From Stramenopiles sp. TOSAG23-3 (taxonomy: Eukaryota > Sar), in the NCBI GenBank assembly GCA_900128585.1, contig LT642166.1, positions 1 through 47,889 of the forward strand: DNA of 47,889 bases. Reading direction: 5' to 3'. The notes beneath the pieces are model-generated. The model saw only the letters and a list, made by a program, of their open reading frames with translations, had not been told where the DNA came from and ran no database searches. Of the stretch, positions 10,114-19,075 are shown one piece after another (position 1 is the stretch's first letter; each line of letters opens with the position of its first letter). The position numbers and the translations under genes were made by a program.

Positions 10114-10309
10114 TTTAAAAGGAGAGACGAAGAGAATCAGAGGAGGATGCACAGCTGTAAATGAACTTCTCCCGGTACTTTTTTAATTGCAACATACCCA
10201 ATTACAGGGTGCTATACCCAGTAAGAATTTAACGTACTTGTGTATGATAGCTTAAGATTAGTTAATACCAACACATGGTATTGCGCGATCAAATTAGATT
10301 TTTCACCTC

Positions 10310-11383
10310 TCAGGTTTTGAATTCAACCGTTCGTTGCTCGTTTGGTGGTAACGCTGTGAACTTTGATGTTTTTCGCGTAGGGGAAAGATTCATGTAGCAA
10401 CCGTTACAGACGGGCTTCCATACGTTTCCTATTTTACTTCTTGTTGTTGCCTCATTTCTATGGCAGTATTTACATGGATTGATTAGATGACCCACCGTCG
10501 TACCAGGGTTAGTAGTGCCTCTATTCCCAGACCTTTCTACATTGCTATGCGGGCTGCGGCGTCCTCCGCCGTGATCATTGTTGGAAATCGCGGATGCACT
10601 AAACTCAATGTCTGAACCAGCGTCCAGGGCAGACACCGCTTTAAACGACTTTCGCCGGGAAGGGGCGGAGGAGAAGTTTTGCTGCTCTACAATCAGCTCC
10701 CGGCATGCATCACAGACAAGTATCCAATCATTTCCGACTTTGGATTTTGAAGTTGCAGCAGTACCACACAACCCGCAAAGCGGAGAATCTTGCGATGAAG
10801 CAAAAGATGCACTGCTCGACAAAAACTGACCACTCGCGGCGGATGAGTCTGTGTTTGGGTGGAACGATTTCAGCGAGACCAGCATATCCTCGGATGCATT
10901 TGATGATGGGATCGTCTTCAAGCTTTCAGATGGCGACTGCAAAGCAGTGAAAAACTCTGAATTGGGCGTTGAGGACGCTCCTGTGCTCGCTTGTTGAGTT
11001 GCGCCGTTGCCGCCCGATATGTTGGACAATGCAGAATTGTAGCGTTTAATGCTATCCAAATTGTCCGGGTGTTTTTGGCGATAAGCATCGCATGCTTCTC
11101 TGATAGCAAAGTTCGGTATGAGATCTTTGTTTTTCATGTTATCCCCAGTCATCGGGTTTGTATCGTTGTTCGACAACCAGGCCGTGATAGCGCTTCTCTC
11201 AAAGGTATGCCCATCTGCAGTAAAAACGGGGTCGGTCATTAATTCCTGAGTTATGGGGCACACAAGAAAATCGGGGGGTTCCTCGGGAAGAGAATTTGAT
11301 AAGTTCTTTTGCTCGGCCAGACCAGGCGTAGCCACCGACCCCCCAGCTTCTGTATCTTGCTTCTTCGAACTGCCACCCCCCAT
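10310..11383 (-). CDS. U-box protein with two C4 zinc-finger-like repeats and N-myristoylation-type start
   Basis: Encodes 357 residues. MGGGSSKKQ fits N-myristoylation (Gly2, Ser6, Lys7). A U-box lies at about residues 35-105 (DFLVCPITQELMTDPVFTAD, then GHTFERSAITAWL), so it is probably an E3 ubiquitin ligase. After a Ser-rich linker come two related C4 modules: C203/C206/C224/C227 (17-residue spacing) and C304/C307/C326/C329 (18-residue spacing). Both share K-(V/I)-G-N-x-W before the second cysteine pair, which suggests an internal duplication. The spacing resembles GATA-type fingers, but the usual GATA tryptophan context is missing. Substrate unknown. First ATG chosen. Its 3' end is 196 bp from that of the SAM-like/EF-hand gene. 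Confidence 0.87.
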   Translation of the reverse strand: MGGGSSKKQDTEAGGSVATPGLAEQKNLSNSLPEEPPDFLVCPITQELMTDPVFTADGHTFERSAITAWLSNNDTNPMTGDNMKNKDLIPNFAIREACDAYRQKHPDNLDSIKRYNSALSNISGGNGATQQASTGASSTPNSEFFTALQSPSESLKTIPSSNASEDMLVSLKSFHPNTDSSAASGQFLSSSASFASSQDSPLCGLCGTAATSKSKVGNDWILVCDACRELIVEQQNFSSAPSRRKSFKAVSALDAGSDIEFSASAISNNDHGGGRRSPHSNVERSGNRGTTNPGTTVGHLINPCKYCHRNEATTRSKIGNVWKPVCNGCYMNLSPTRKTSKFTALPPNEQRTVEFKT

Positions 11384-11884
11384 TGCAAGTAAGCCAAAAT
11401 TATTGCTCTTGCAACGTCACGCTCGTTATTTTGGATTTATTGGAACCATCCCCTTCTTATACACTTCGGGATTAAGGATTTCAAAAGCTTACATCAAACT
11501 TATTATACTTATTGAATCAGTGCAATGGATCATTGGAGAGCGGAATCGACAAATTCTGTTTTAAATTTTAAGAAAGAGAGAGAATCGTCTCGTCTTGTTT
11601 TACTGAGACGAACAGTTCGAAACACCACACTTGGAAAAATGCACGGGTAGAATAATAGAAAAGACTAACTAAAAATAATAATAAAATGTGTATTAGGGTA
11701 GGCAAAGTAATGAAAAGTTGGTACGTACCGGTAAATAAATATTAATATACACACAGCAAGGTTGCTGCATTTTATTAAATAAAAAAAAGTGTCGTCTTCG
11801 TTCTTCTTCTCAAAATTGTTATTAAATACAAAAAAAAGGCGGTTTTTAATGTTAAAAGTACCACGGTTTTCGTACTTTGATATT
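11384..11884. other. Spacer between U-box gene and coiled-coil gene (both leftward)
   Basis: AT-rich sequence containing the U-box promoter side and the 3' flank of the coiled-coil gene. It includes a reverse TGCTGTGT-family copy at 11744-11758 and a nearby GGTACGTACCGGT patch at about 11720-11732. No coding frame with recognisable content. Confidence 0.45.
11744..11758 (-). repeat. Dispersed 15-mer, TGCTGTGT family copy 4
   Basis: On the minus strand it reads TGCTGTGTGTATATT, one base different from the arms of the 43223-43305 inverted repeat. Confidence 0.5.
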
Positions 11885-14380
11885 TCATTTCTGCTTGGAC
11901 CTGGCCCTGGACCGTAATTCCGAGATATTTTCATCTTCGACATCTTTAGAGGCATTTCCTTCGTACTCAATTTCATTTAACGTCTTCAAGCCCCCATCTG
12001 CAGTCCGCAACGAGTAACGATCAATTACCAAGCTTCTCTTTTTCTGAGTCTCCTGCATGGCCCGAAGAAGCAAATTGTTGGAGTTCTGATGTGCTTTGGA
12101 GCGAATCATTGCCGAAGTTCGGATTTTACTGGTAGCTGCTGCACGCCGTTTCTGACCGTCTGTCATCTCTATTCGTGGAGTTTCGATCCTAATGTTGAAC
12201 TTCGACATTTGTTCGTTGGCAGCAGACTTGGAGGTAGCCGAATTCATGGAATCATCGAGAACTGTGTTTTCGTTTGTTCCTATCCCACGGCGAACAGTAT
12301 CTACGGACTTCTTAAGCTCAGCAAACCCTGTGGAGATCTGATCGACGAGCACTTCCCTCTCTTGGTCACTGCTTTCTCCTGACAGCGGTACACTTGATGT
12401 AGTATGGCCTTCGTAATTAGGCTCCTGTTCACCCAACCAAGATTTCCTTCTGTTGTCATACCCCGCAGCCCCCAAGGTTCTGTTTATAGAGTTTCTCATG
12501 TCATTTAAACCGATAATAAGCTTGTCTATCATGTCCGACTGCTCGGTGAATACTGTGAAATTTGTTTCGTACTCTTCCTCTTTTTCCTCCAGTGTGCGGA
12601 GACGCACCCGTTCTTCTCGTTCTGAAGAGTGCCGTGCAGCGTGGGTTACTGCAGTGGTTGCATTCACCATGTCGAGATCAATGCGTTCTAACTTTCGTTT
12701 CGATGCACCGATTTTTGTGTTTAGCTCCTGGACATCACCTGCCATCGTTTCGATGGTTTTGTCGTGGTTCAACATTCTATTGTAAAGTTCATCCGGACAG
12801 TCTATCTTGATTCCACTACGTTCGCTCAAAAACTCTTGAAGTTCTTCAAACCCCATCTCAACGGACTCCGACGTATCCTTTTGAATTTGAGATATTAAAT
12901 TTCTCATGCCCTGGGCATGGTTTTTCTGTTTTTCGTTTTCATCCAGCACCTCTTGTATACTTTTTGAATTAGGCTGCCCGGCAACTTTCTTTAAATCGCC
13001 TCGTCTCTCTTCGCGCAGATGGAGCCAACGTTTGAACCGTTCCTGCTCTCGGATATTGCCGTGCCGTATCGCAAGAGCTTTTCTACGGTTCACTTGGTCG
13101 AGCTCAAATTCATTGTCCATGGTAACCATGCGCTGTTCGGAGGTTATGGACGATCCTAACAATTGGACTTTAATCAAGTGAAAACGTTCCAGGTGCAACT
13201 GTACTTCTTTCAGCGCGCTTGCTACGTATTCTAAGCGGTTTGCGTCCCTCTTGTAGAGCTCCTTCTCTCGCGCCAGTACGTGATAAAGGATCGGCGTGTA
13301 CCGTTTTGCATTGTCGGTATTTTCTTCCCCGGAAACAATGCCTTTTTGAAGTTTACAAAGAAAACTATATTCCTTCTCCGTCGCAGCAGACATGACCATG
13401 GCACGCTGACGGTGGTTGCGCACGTACTGGTGCAGTATAGATTCTGCAAGATCATCTAGTTTAGTTTCCATCATTTCTTTTACTTCCAGTGCTTCTTTGT
13501 TTCGTTTTGATTTTGTTTCAATCTCTTCTTTGATAATTTTCTTTTCACGTTCAACGGCGTCGTTCTGTCTTCGGAGGAACACAAGCCGGTCTTCCAAAAC
13601 TTTTTCTGTGCTTAGTCGCGTCTGCAAATTTTGCATAACATCCCTGTTCATGTGATTTAATATTGTTGTATGGCTGTTTTCAACAATCTGCGCCATTTCT
13701 TTTACCTCTTTCTCGTCTTTCCCCACAATTTTGTTGTTTTCTGCAGTCAGTATTGAAGTAGCATCTAAAATTGCATTTTTAGCACGTTTTTGTTTTACAT
13801 ACCTTTCGTACTTGAACTGCCTATCTTGCCGTCTTGCAGCCGCTTTCGCTTTCAAATTTCCCTGGGCCATCGACGCAACAATATCGTCCATCTCTTTTGT
13901 CGGTATCGCTGTTAAGTTCGAGACTGTAGATACAATATTTTCTTGGGGAATTCGAAGCTGAATGTCTCCCCGGTTTTTAATCATTTCAACAAAGTCAGCG
14001 GCTTTCATTCTTGTATCAGTTTCTTTGGAATTTTCCGTTGACGATGCCACGCGGCTGGCATGGGATTTTGCCGCCGCCGTCGGCATCGAAGCTCCTTTCT
14101 TCAGAGGATCTTTAGACTTTGGTCTCACAGCGTTGGGACGCTTTGAATTTTCACGTTTATTGCCCTTCCTTGGTTTGGCAGTTTTACTCTTCTTGATTGC
14201 AGCATCCTTAACCCCTTGGTATGGTTTCTCATATTTTGTCCGTCTTCCAGGCCTGCTCTTGTTGTCCCCCCCCCCCCGATTGGTTTCGAACATGTGCTGC
14301 AGTGCATTGTTCCGCAGTGACTTCGGCATTGTAGGTCTAACGGGCATACGGATTCTTTGAAAATCAAAATGTATGGGCAT
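11885..14380 (-). CDS. Large coiled-coil protein, possibly flagellar or microtubule-associated
   Basis: Encodes 831 residues from the first in-frame ATG. The frame stays open a further 50 codons upstream (to 14530) and looks coding, so a 5' exon may be missing. A plausible acceptor (TGGTCTTCAG, with TGCTAAT upstream) sits at the 14501/14500 boundary. The N-terminal third is very basic (RRTKYEKPYQGVKDAAIKKS region). Most of the rest is alpha-helical coiled coil rich in Glu, Lys, Arg and Gln, with no catalytic motif, signal peptide or membrane segment. The arrangement recalls axonemal docking or CCDC-type proteins, but I cannot assign a family. A 12-base C run at 14266-14277 (G run in the sense strand) encodes Arg-Gly-Gly-Gly and could be a frameshift hotspot. 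Confidence 0.75.
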   Translation of the reverse strand: MPIHFDFQRIRMPVRPTMPKSLRNNALQHMFETNRGGGDNKSRPGRRTKYEKPYQGVKDAAIKKSKTAKPRKGNKRENSKRPNAVRPKSKDPLKKGASMPTAAAKSHASRVASSTENSKETDTRMKAADFVEMIKNRGDIQLRIPQENIVSTVSNLTAIPTKEMDDIVASMAQGNLKAKAAARRQDRQFKYERYVKQKRAKNAILDATSILTAENNKIVGKDEKEVKEMAQIVENSHTTILNHMNRDVMQNLQTRLSTEKVLEDRLVFLRRQNDAVEREKKIIKEEIETKSKRNKEALEVKEMMETKLDDLAESILHQYVRNHRQRAMVMSAATEKEYSFLCKLQKGIVSGEENTDNAKRYTPILYHVLAREKELYKRDANRLEYVASALKEVQLHLERFHLIKVQLLGSSITSEQRMVTMDNEFELDQVNRRKALAIRHGNIREQERFKRWLHLREERRGDLKKVAGQPNSKSIQEVLDENEKQKNHAQGMRNLISQIQKDTSESVEMGFEELQEFLSERSGIKIDCPDELYNRMLNHDKTIETMAGDVQELNTKIGASKRKLERIDLDMVNATTAVTHAARHSSEREERVRLRTLEEKEEEYETNFTVFTEQSDMIDKLIIGLNDMRNSINRTLGAAGYDNRRKSWLGEQEPNYEGHTTSSVPLSGESSDQEREVLVDQISTGFAELKKSVDTVRRGIGTNENTVLDDSMNSATSKSAANEQMSKFNIRIETPRIEMTDGQKRRAAATSKIRTSAMIRSKAHQNSNNLLLRAMQETQKKRSLVIDRYSLRTADGGLKTLNEIEYEGNASKDVEDENISELRSRARSKQK

Positions 14381-14543
14381 TCGTAGTATTTGCTCAGAAT
14401 TTGAAGGTGTCTCTGATTCATCGAATTCCGTGTAATTGCTATAATTGCTGGATGGCCTAGACGTTCCGCTGGGTCCACTGGACTCGATCACGACAAATTG
14501 CTGAAGACCATAGATAAAATTAGCACTCAATCTTTGTTATTGA

Positions 14544-14813
14544 AAAAGACACGAATGGGCAAGGTGCCACGGCCAGGGCACTTGCCTTTGGGACAATTTG
14601 TCCGAAAAGTTTTTTTGCGAATGCAGAACAGGGTTTGAAGGAGAGTTTTGCAAGGAAAAGCTATGCCCCAATAAATGTAACGGCAATGGTGATTGTATGA
14701 ATGGTGAATGTTTTTGCAACGTTGGATTTTGCGGTCAAAGCTGCTTCGCACAATGCGACACTTCCATGTCCAAGAAAATGTTTGATATTTTTAAAGTCCT
14801 TCAACAAAAGTAA
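14544..14813 (+). pseudogene. Orphan EGF-like repeat fragment (3' end of a gene)
   Basis: The frame is open from a stop at 14541 to the stop at 14811-14813. It shows two EGF-like modules: CHGQGTC ... CECRTGFEGEFC, then LCPNKCNGNGDC, MNGECFCNVGFCGQSC. The cysteine and glycine spacing matches tenascin-type EGF repeats. There is no in-frame ATG before the second module. The sequence upstream on this strand is occupied by the N-terminus of the opposite-strand coiled-coil gene, so no 5' exons are visible. Either this is the remnant of a larger extracellular protein gene moved or truncated here, or a terminal exon whose partners lie across the antisense gene. I favour a remnant. Confidence 0.5.
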
Positions 14814-14882
14814 AAGAGATCAAATTAAGTGCCTCGTAGAGTAATGATAAGAGTTAAATTTGTAAAACTAACTAAAATTAAA

Positions 14883-14900
14883 AAAATTGGCTGTGTGTTA
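14883..14900 (+). repeat. AAAATTGGCTGT repeat, copy D
   Basis: AAAATTGGCTGTGTGTTA, followed by ATTAAG, matches the shared core AAAATTGGCTGTTAATTAAGT with a GTGT insertion. It lies 69 bp after the stop of the EGF-like fragment, in the same orientation. Confidence 0.5.
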
Positions 14901-14914
14901 ATTAAGCAATTCTC

Positions 14915-15116
14915 ATGTGTCAACGAAATCCTTGGCGGCGTCCGGTCGACGTGCACTAACGTGGGCGCGTCTCGGGCGAAGGAGTTGCCGAAGCGCACCA
15001 CGTTCATTCGCTGCACGCAGCAACTGAACCCCGTATTTAACCAGATGAAGCAGGTCACGAAGCGGGCGGCGGAAGCTTACGGCATGGATGGAAAATCGAA
15101 GAAGCAAAAAAATTGA
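14915..15116 (+). pseudogene. GC-rich orphan C-terminal coding fragment
   Basis: An open frame ends at 15114-15116. From about 14915 the codons are strongly GC-biased at third positions (GTC AAC, ATC CTT GGC GGC GTC CGG TCG ACG), unlike the AT-rich flanks. The tail [20 protein letters not shown] followed by a Lys-rich end looks like a genuine protein C-terminus of about 65 residues. No 5' part or convincing ATG precedes it: upstream the frame runs into AT-rich repeat sequence. No poly(A) track follows. It is most likely a truncated gene copy; a terminal exon is the alternative. I do not recognise the family. Confidence 0.4.
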
Positions 15117-15419
15117 AGATCAACAACCAACAATATTTACACGGAAAGTGCTGATTTTTGAGTGAGAGTACCAAATATTTAAAAAAATTATATAGTATGT
15201 TACCAAATATTTATACAGGCCTGTTTTTTGGCATATTATAATATGCACAACCGCCGTTGTTTATATAAAAAATTGAGAGGTTCATTAGTTTTTCGGGACC
15301 TGTAACCTAATTCGTTCTTCTTCTTACTCGGCTTAAGCCGCGTGCTGCTCAACTTTTCCCGCGCGGCCACCTTTTAAATGAAATAATAACACAGCAGTGA
15401 AATCAAAACGAAAATGTCC
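15117..15419. other. 3' flank of the coiled-coil gene at 15420
   Basis: AT-rich to about 15300, then more GC-rich near 15330-15375 (TAAGCCGCGTGCTGCTC region). No frame with recognisable content. Presumably holds the 3' UTR of the leftward gene. Confidence 0.4.
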
Positions 15420-16991
15420 CTATTCTTTCCGGCGCTCTCTTTCAGACTGCCATACGGCAAGAACTTTGTAGAGCTCTGTAGCGATCTCGTCAGACAAAGA
15501 CTCCGACCTTTGTCGCTCGCTTGCAACCTCTTCCTGCAACGAAAGCACAACCTTCTCGTTCTTCTTGTGAATTTCATGTTTTTCGTTTGCCCACGTGGAC
15601 CAAACGTTTTTGTCTAACCCATCGATAGTGCTTTTGTTTCCCGCATTTTGCGGCGCGTTTGGGTACATTAAGGCTCTGTTGTGAATGGAAGCTCCTCCTA
15701 CCCCGTACTGTTCATGGCGACGACTGTCGGATGTACGGGCTTGCTGTTTTCCCTGCGATATCTCCAATCTTTCAATTACCCCATGCATCTGTTCTAGGTC
15801 AGCCGCAAAATTGGCCGCAAGTTTCACCAAACCCTCCTTGTTCATGCCTTGAATCTTTGATTGCCAAACGGCCTGGCATGAAAACCATCTCATATCACTA
15901 AGCGCTTGACCTATAAGACGCGGAGTGGCCATGCCTTTAACATATTGGTATCTGCCTGTTTTATTTTGCATCAAGTATATATCTTCCGCCGCATTTTTCC
16001 ACTGCCAATCATCTACCAACCATTTTGTTTGAGAAAGCATGTTTTTTAAATCGTGGAGGTTTGCTGCACCCTTTGGCGAAGAAGTAGCAGCGGTCAGCAC
16101 ATGGTCCGAGTACCCGGCAAATCCATGAGACTGCAATTTACCCCTGCGACGATTTATTGCCCACTGGGCAACCTCTTTGTGTGTGTAACCACGCCTTTGT
16201 TTGTCCGTGCGCTCTAGTACCATGCGAGAGTGACGCTCATCCATCAGGGTGGCTTGAGTGGAGGCCAACTTATCTTCAGCGTTTTTCAATTTAATAGATA
16301 AAGAAGAGTCCGACATTGTCTCAATTGCGGCGCCTATATGCGATTTTAAAACCGAACTTTCTCTTTCCAGCTTTGCATTATGGTCTTTTGCAAATTTTAG
16401 ATCAGCTCTGAGACTTCTATTGATATGCGCCTCGTTCGCGAGGGACGAACGAAGCGTATGGACCTTCTCCAGCACTTGATCTACAGATATGTTTTCCCCT
16501 ATTTGCTCACTGAGTTTTTCCAGCTTTCCAGAAAAAAGATCAGCTCGGCGACGCTCTTCACTGACCTTGTTTGTCAGCAATAACACGGATTTCTCCAAAC
16601 CCTTTCCCCCGCTCTCATTTAAGCTCACTATGTTTCGCAGTGCGTCGTTTTCTTCCCGGAGTTGAGAAATGATCTTGCCTTCATAATAGCTTGTGTGCGA
16701 TGTGCTACTTGTTTCTGTGTTACTGGCCGTGTAGACTGATTGGAGAAGTTGGATCTCGCTCTGTGCACGGATTAGCCTTGTGCGGAGTTCCACTGTAATA
16801 AAGTCCGTCAAACCTTCTGCCATTTGCATTTTGACTTTGTTGTCGTACAAATGATTTAATTCACAATACAGTTTTGCGACCTTGAAAGGATTATCTCGCT
16901 CGCAGTCGACTTCTATTGGAAGTGTTACGAGGCCAGCAATGGTTTGATAGGAAAAATCATACAGACTTACGTCTGCGGGCTTTCTTGTCAT
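15420..16991 (-). CDS. Coiled-coil protein with a conserved-looking globular C-terminal half, function unknown
   Basis: Encodes 523 residues starting at MTRKPADVSLYDFS; upstream in-frame sequence has no ATG. The N-terminal segment (about 1-85) looks globular (IAGLVTLPIEVDCERDNPFK). Residues about 85-270 are coiled coil. A Trp-rich region follows at about 270-420 (EVAQWAINRRRGKLQSHGF, TKWLVDDWQWKNAAEDIYL, DMRWFSCQAVWQSKIQ), then a final short coiled coil. No membrane segment or signal peptide. The Trp-rich block should be a folded domain, but I cannot name it. A ciliary role is possible by general resemblance only. Confidence 0.75.
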   Translation of the reverse strand: MTRKPADVSLYDFSYQTIAGLVTLPIEVDCERDNPFKVAKLYCELNHLYDNKVKMQMAEGLTDFITVELRTRLIRAQSEIQLLQSVYTASNTETSSTSHTSYYEGKIISQLREENDALRNIVSLNESGGKGLEKSVLLLTNKVSEERRRADLFSGKLEKLSEQIGENISVDQVLEKVHTLRSSLANEAHINRSLRADLKFAKDHNAKLERESSVLKSHIGAAIETMSDSSLSIKLKNAEDKLASTQATLMDERHSRMVLERTDKQRRGYTHKEVAQWAINRRRGKLQSHGFAGYSDHVLTAATSSPKGAANLHDLKNMLSQTKWLVDDWQWKNAAEDIYLMQNKTGRYQYVKGMATPRLIGQALSDMRWFSCQAVWQSKIQGMNKEGLVKLAANFAADLEQMHGVIERLEISQGKQQARTSDSRRHEQYGVGGASIHNRALMYPNAPQNAGNKSTIDGLDKNVWSTWANEKHEIHKKNEKVVLSLQEEVASERQRSESLSDEIATELYKVLAVWQSERERRKE

Positions 16992-17479
16992 AATGATCTT
17001 TTTCTTTTCACACGATGAGCACAATATGCGTTTATACCAGCAGTCAAGTTTTTCGCATTTACACGAAAGATTAAGAAGAGCAAGTCATTTTTCTTCGATC
17101 CGATTTGGTTTAAAAGAAATTAGTCCTTTTTGTTTCTTAACGAATTTAATTGACGAACCACCATCTGTTGAACTACGACGCGGAGGAGATGATACCGTAG
17201 ATAGAAGAAGAAGTTTTTTTATTTTTGTGTCGTTACACCTGCTGTTGTAATGTAGCGGTCCTTTTATTTTTTGTTGTTGTGGAGCCGTTTTTTTGTTGGC
17301 AAATACAACTCACGAATTCCTTCCAACTTATTTTTTATGAGTACTATGAAATTTACCATAATCTACGAAAAACACACAACAGTATAATATATAATACGAA
17401 TATATAGTACTATTGAGTTTATTTACCCTATTTACAGATGCATAGAATATTGTTATTTTCCACCTCCTACCTAAAAATA
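16992..17479. other. Spacer between two leftward genes
   Basis: Contains the promoter of the 15420 gene and the 3' flank of the EF-hand/C2 gene. T-rich tracts occur at 17210-17300. The short + strand frames here (for example near 16993-17250) lack family resemblance. No gene is supported. Confidence 0.45.
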
Positions 17480-19075
17480 CTACGGTTCACCAGGAAATAT
17501 TTTTGCGTAAGTGTTCTCTCCCCCACCATTCAGTATCAACCCAAGCAAAAGCATTAGGAAGGAGAATATAGAAAACCCGCAAAAAAAAAATTTCGCTACT
17601 AAAACTACCTTTGGCAACTTGAAAACGGGAAGGTTGGGCAACTCTAAGGTTGTATCTGATCCAGTTGGTTGGTATGACTCGTGTGCCTCTTCGGCATGGA
17701 ACTCGACTCCGGTCTCTTTTTCTGGATGTGCATCAGTGTACATGTTTGACAGGTTGCGAAACGGGGAGATGAGAAGCCAAAGTGCATTTTCTGCCTCGAT
17801 AATTTGGGATATCAAAGCGTTCTTTTTCTCTTGCATAGACTGCAGCTGTCTGGAATAGAAATTAATTTTTGAGTAACAAACGCGAAACTCTACAGTAAGT
17901 TCACCTCGCACACTGCCCTCATTCATCAATTCCAATGTCAGCCGCTTCATGTCGGAAGCATCCTCCTCTTCGCTCGGCAAGATACTCGCAATATTAACGC
18001 TTACTTCACCGATAAGTTCATCGTTCATTACAGTATCATTGTCGAAAACTTTAAATATCACGACCCCACCTCGTTTACGCAGGGGAGTAAACACAAATTT
18101 TGTGTTCCACATGGGGCTTAAATTGTCCCGGACAACCCTTGTTTTCTTCTCTACCGGACTATCTTTGCTGCCACCTAAAAATTCTTCCCCATTTGCACCT
18201 GGGGGCATAGACACGGAAACGTATGGATTTGCGTTTTCTTCAAAGTTCATGGGCGAAAGTTTTGAGGCCCTAATAATATTTACCGTAAGTTCGCCTGCCG
18301 GTTTGCCGCCCTTGTCCATCATGATTCCATCTAGAGAGAGCTTTTCAGAACCTTTATATTTCAGCAGACTGTTGTGTACTCTCTCGTACTGTTTTAGCGG
18401 CGTTGAGGCAGACGATTTTAATATGTCCCGTTTCCCCTTAGTTTCGTTGTAAACAGTCATAAATGCCATGAGAAATTCATCCTCCGAAATAAACCCATTA
18501 CCATCCGCATCTGCAGCTCGTGCAATGCGATCTCCAGCAGTGAAATACGCGGTAAAAAATTTTGGGGCTTCTTTCCTAAGATCCTCATGGTCTGAATGGA
18601 GCATCCAGTCATGGATGGTTTCTCCAACAGCCTTTTGAACTCTTAAACGAGCGTCGGCAAAGTTTGACGATGAAGTTTCGCTTTTTTCTAGATGCTTGAT
18701 ATCGATAGGGCCAACCACCCTTTTCGACTGCCCATCGTGGATTTGGACGTAGGCAGCACTGTTCACAACACGGTGAACGTTTCCAATAGCACCTTGATTG
18801 GTTCCCGGTTTTTTTATTGTGACGAGGGCGCCTTTGTCGTCTGGGCCAACTGACCGCAGCAATGAGTTTTTTGTATTTTCAATTTTCATCTGAAGGTCCA
18901 ACGATCGCCCATGGCTGGACTTTCGTTTTACAATGTCCAGCGTCTGTGTCTCCACATGCGTCCTGATGCAACTTACTAATTCAGTGACGGGGATTTCTCC
19001 TTCTGATTCGACATCAAGCGACTTGAATGCGTACGAAAGTGTTGACGCAATCTCGGAAGAGCTTATATTATCCAT
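17480..19075 (-). CDS. EF-hand and C2-domain tail-anchored membrane protein
   Basis: Encodes 531 residues. An N-terminal degenerate EF-like motif (DVESEGEIPVTE, about residues 20-31) precedes a canonical EF-hand loop at 189-200 (DADGNGFISEDE). A C2 domain spans about 260-395: GELTVNIIRASKLSPMN, NPYVSVSMPPG, NLSPMWNTKFVFTP, VFDNDTVMNDELIGEVSVNI. Conserved Asp residues in the last segment suggest calcium-dependent phospholipid binding. A coiled segment follows, then a single hydrophobic segment near the C-terminus (FFFCGFSIFSFLMLLLGLIL, about 497-520), so it is probably tail-anchored with the C2 domain in the cytosol. It may act in calcium-regulated membrane contact or fusion (inference). First ATG used. 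It shares a divergent spacer with ARPC2. Confidence 0.83.
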   Translation of the reverse strand: MDNISSSEIASTLSYAFKSLDVESEGEIPVTELVSCIRTHVETQTLDIVKRKSSHGRSLDLQMKIENTKNSLLRSVGPDDKGALVTIKKPGTNQGAIGNVHRVVNSAAYVQIHDGQSKRVVGPIDIKHLEKSETSSSNFADARLRVQKAVGETIHDWMLHSDHEDLRKEAPKFFTAYFTAGDRIARAADADGNGFISEDEFLMAFMTVYNETKGKRDILKSSASTPLKQYERVHNSLLKYKGSEKLSLDGIMMDKGGKPAGELTVNIIRASKLSPMNFEENANPYVSVSMPPGANGEEFLGGSKDSPVEKKTRVVRDNLSPMWNTKFVFTPLRKRGGVVIFKVFDNDTVMNDELIGEVSVNIASILPSEEEDASDMKRLTLELMNEGSVRGELTVEFRVCYSKINFYSRQLQSMQEKKNALISQIIEAENALWLLISPFRNLSNMYTDAHPEKETGVEFHAEEAHESYQPTGSDTTLELPNLPVFKLPKVVLVAKFFFCGFSIFSFLMLLLGLILNGGGENTYAKIFPGEP

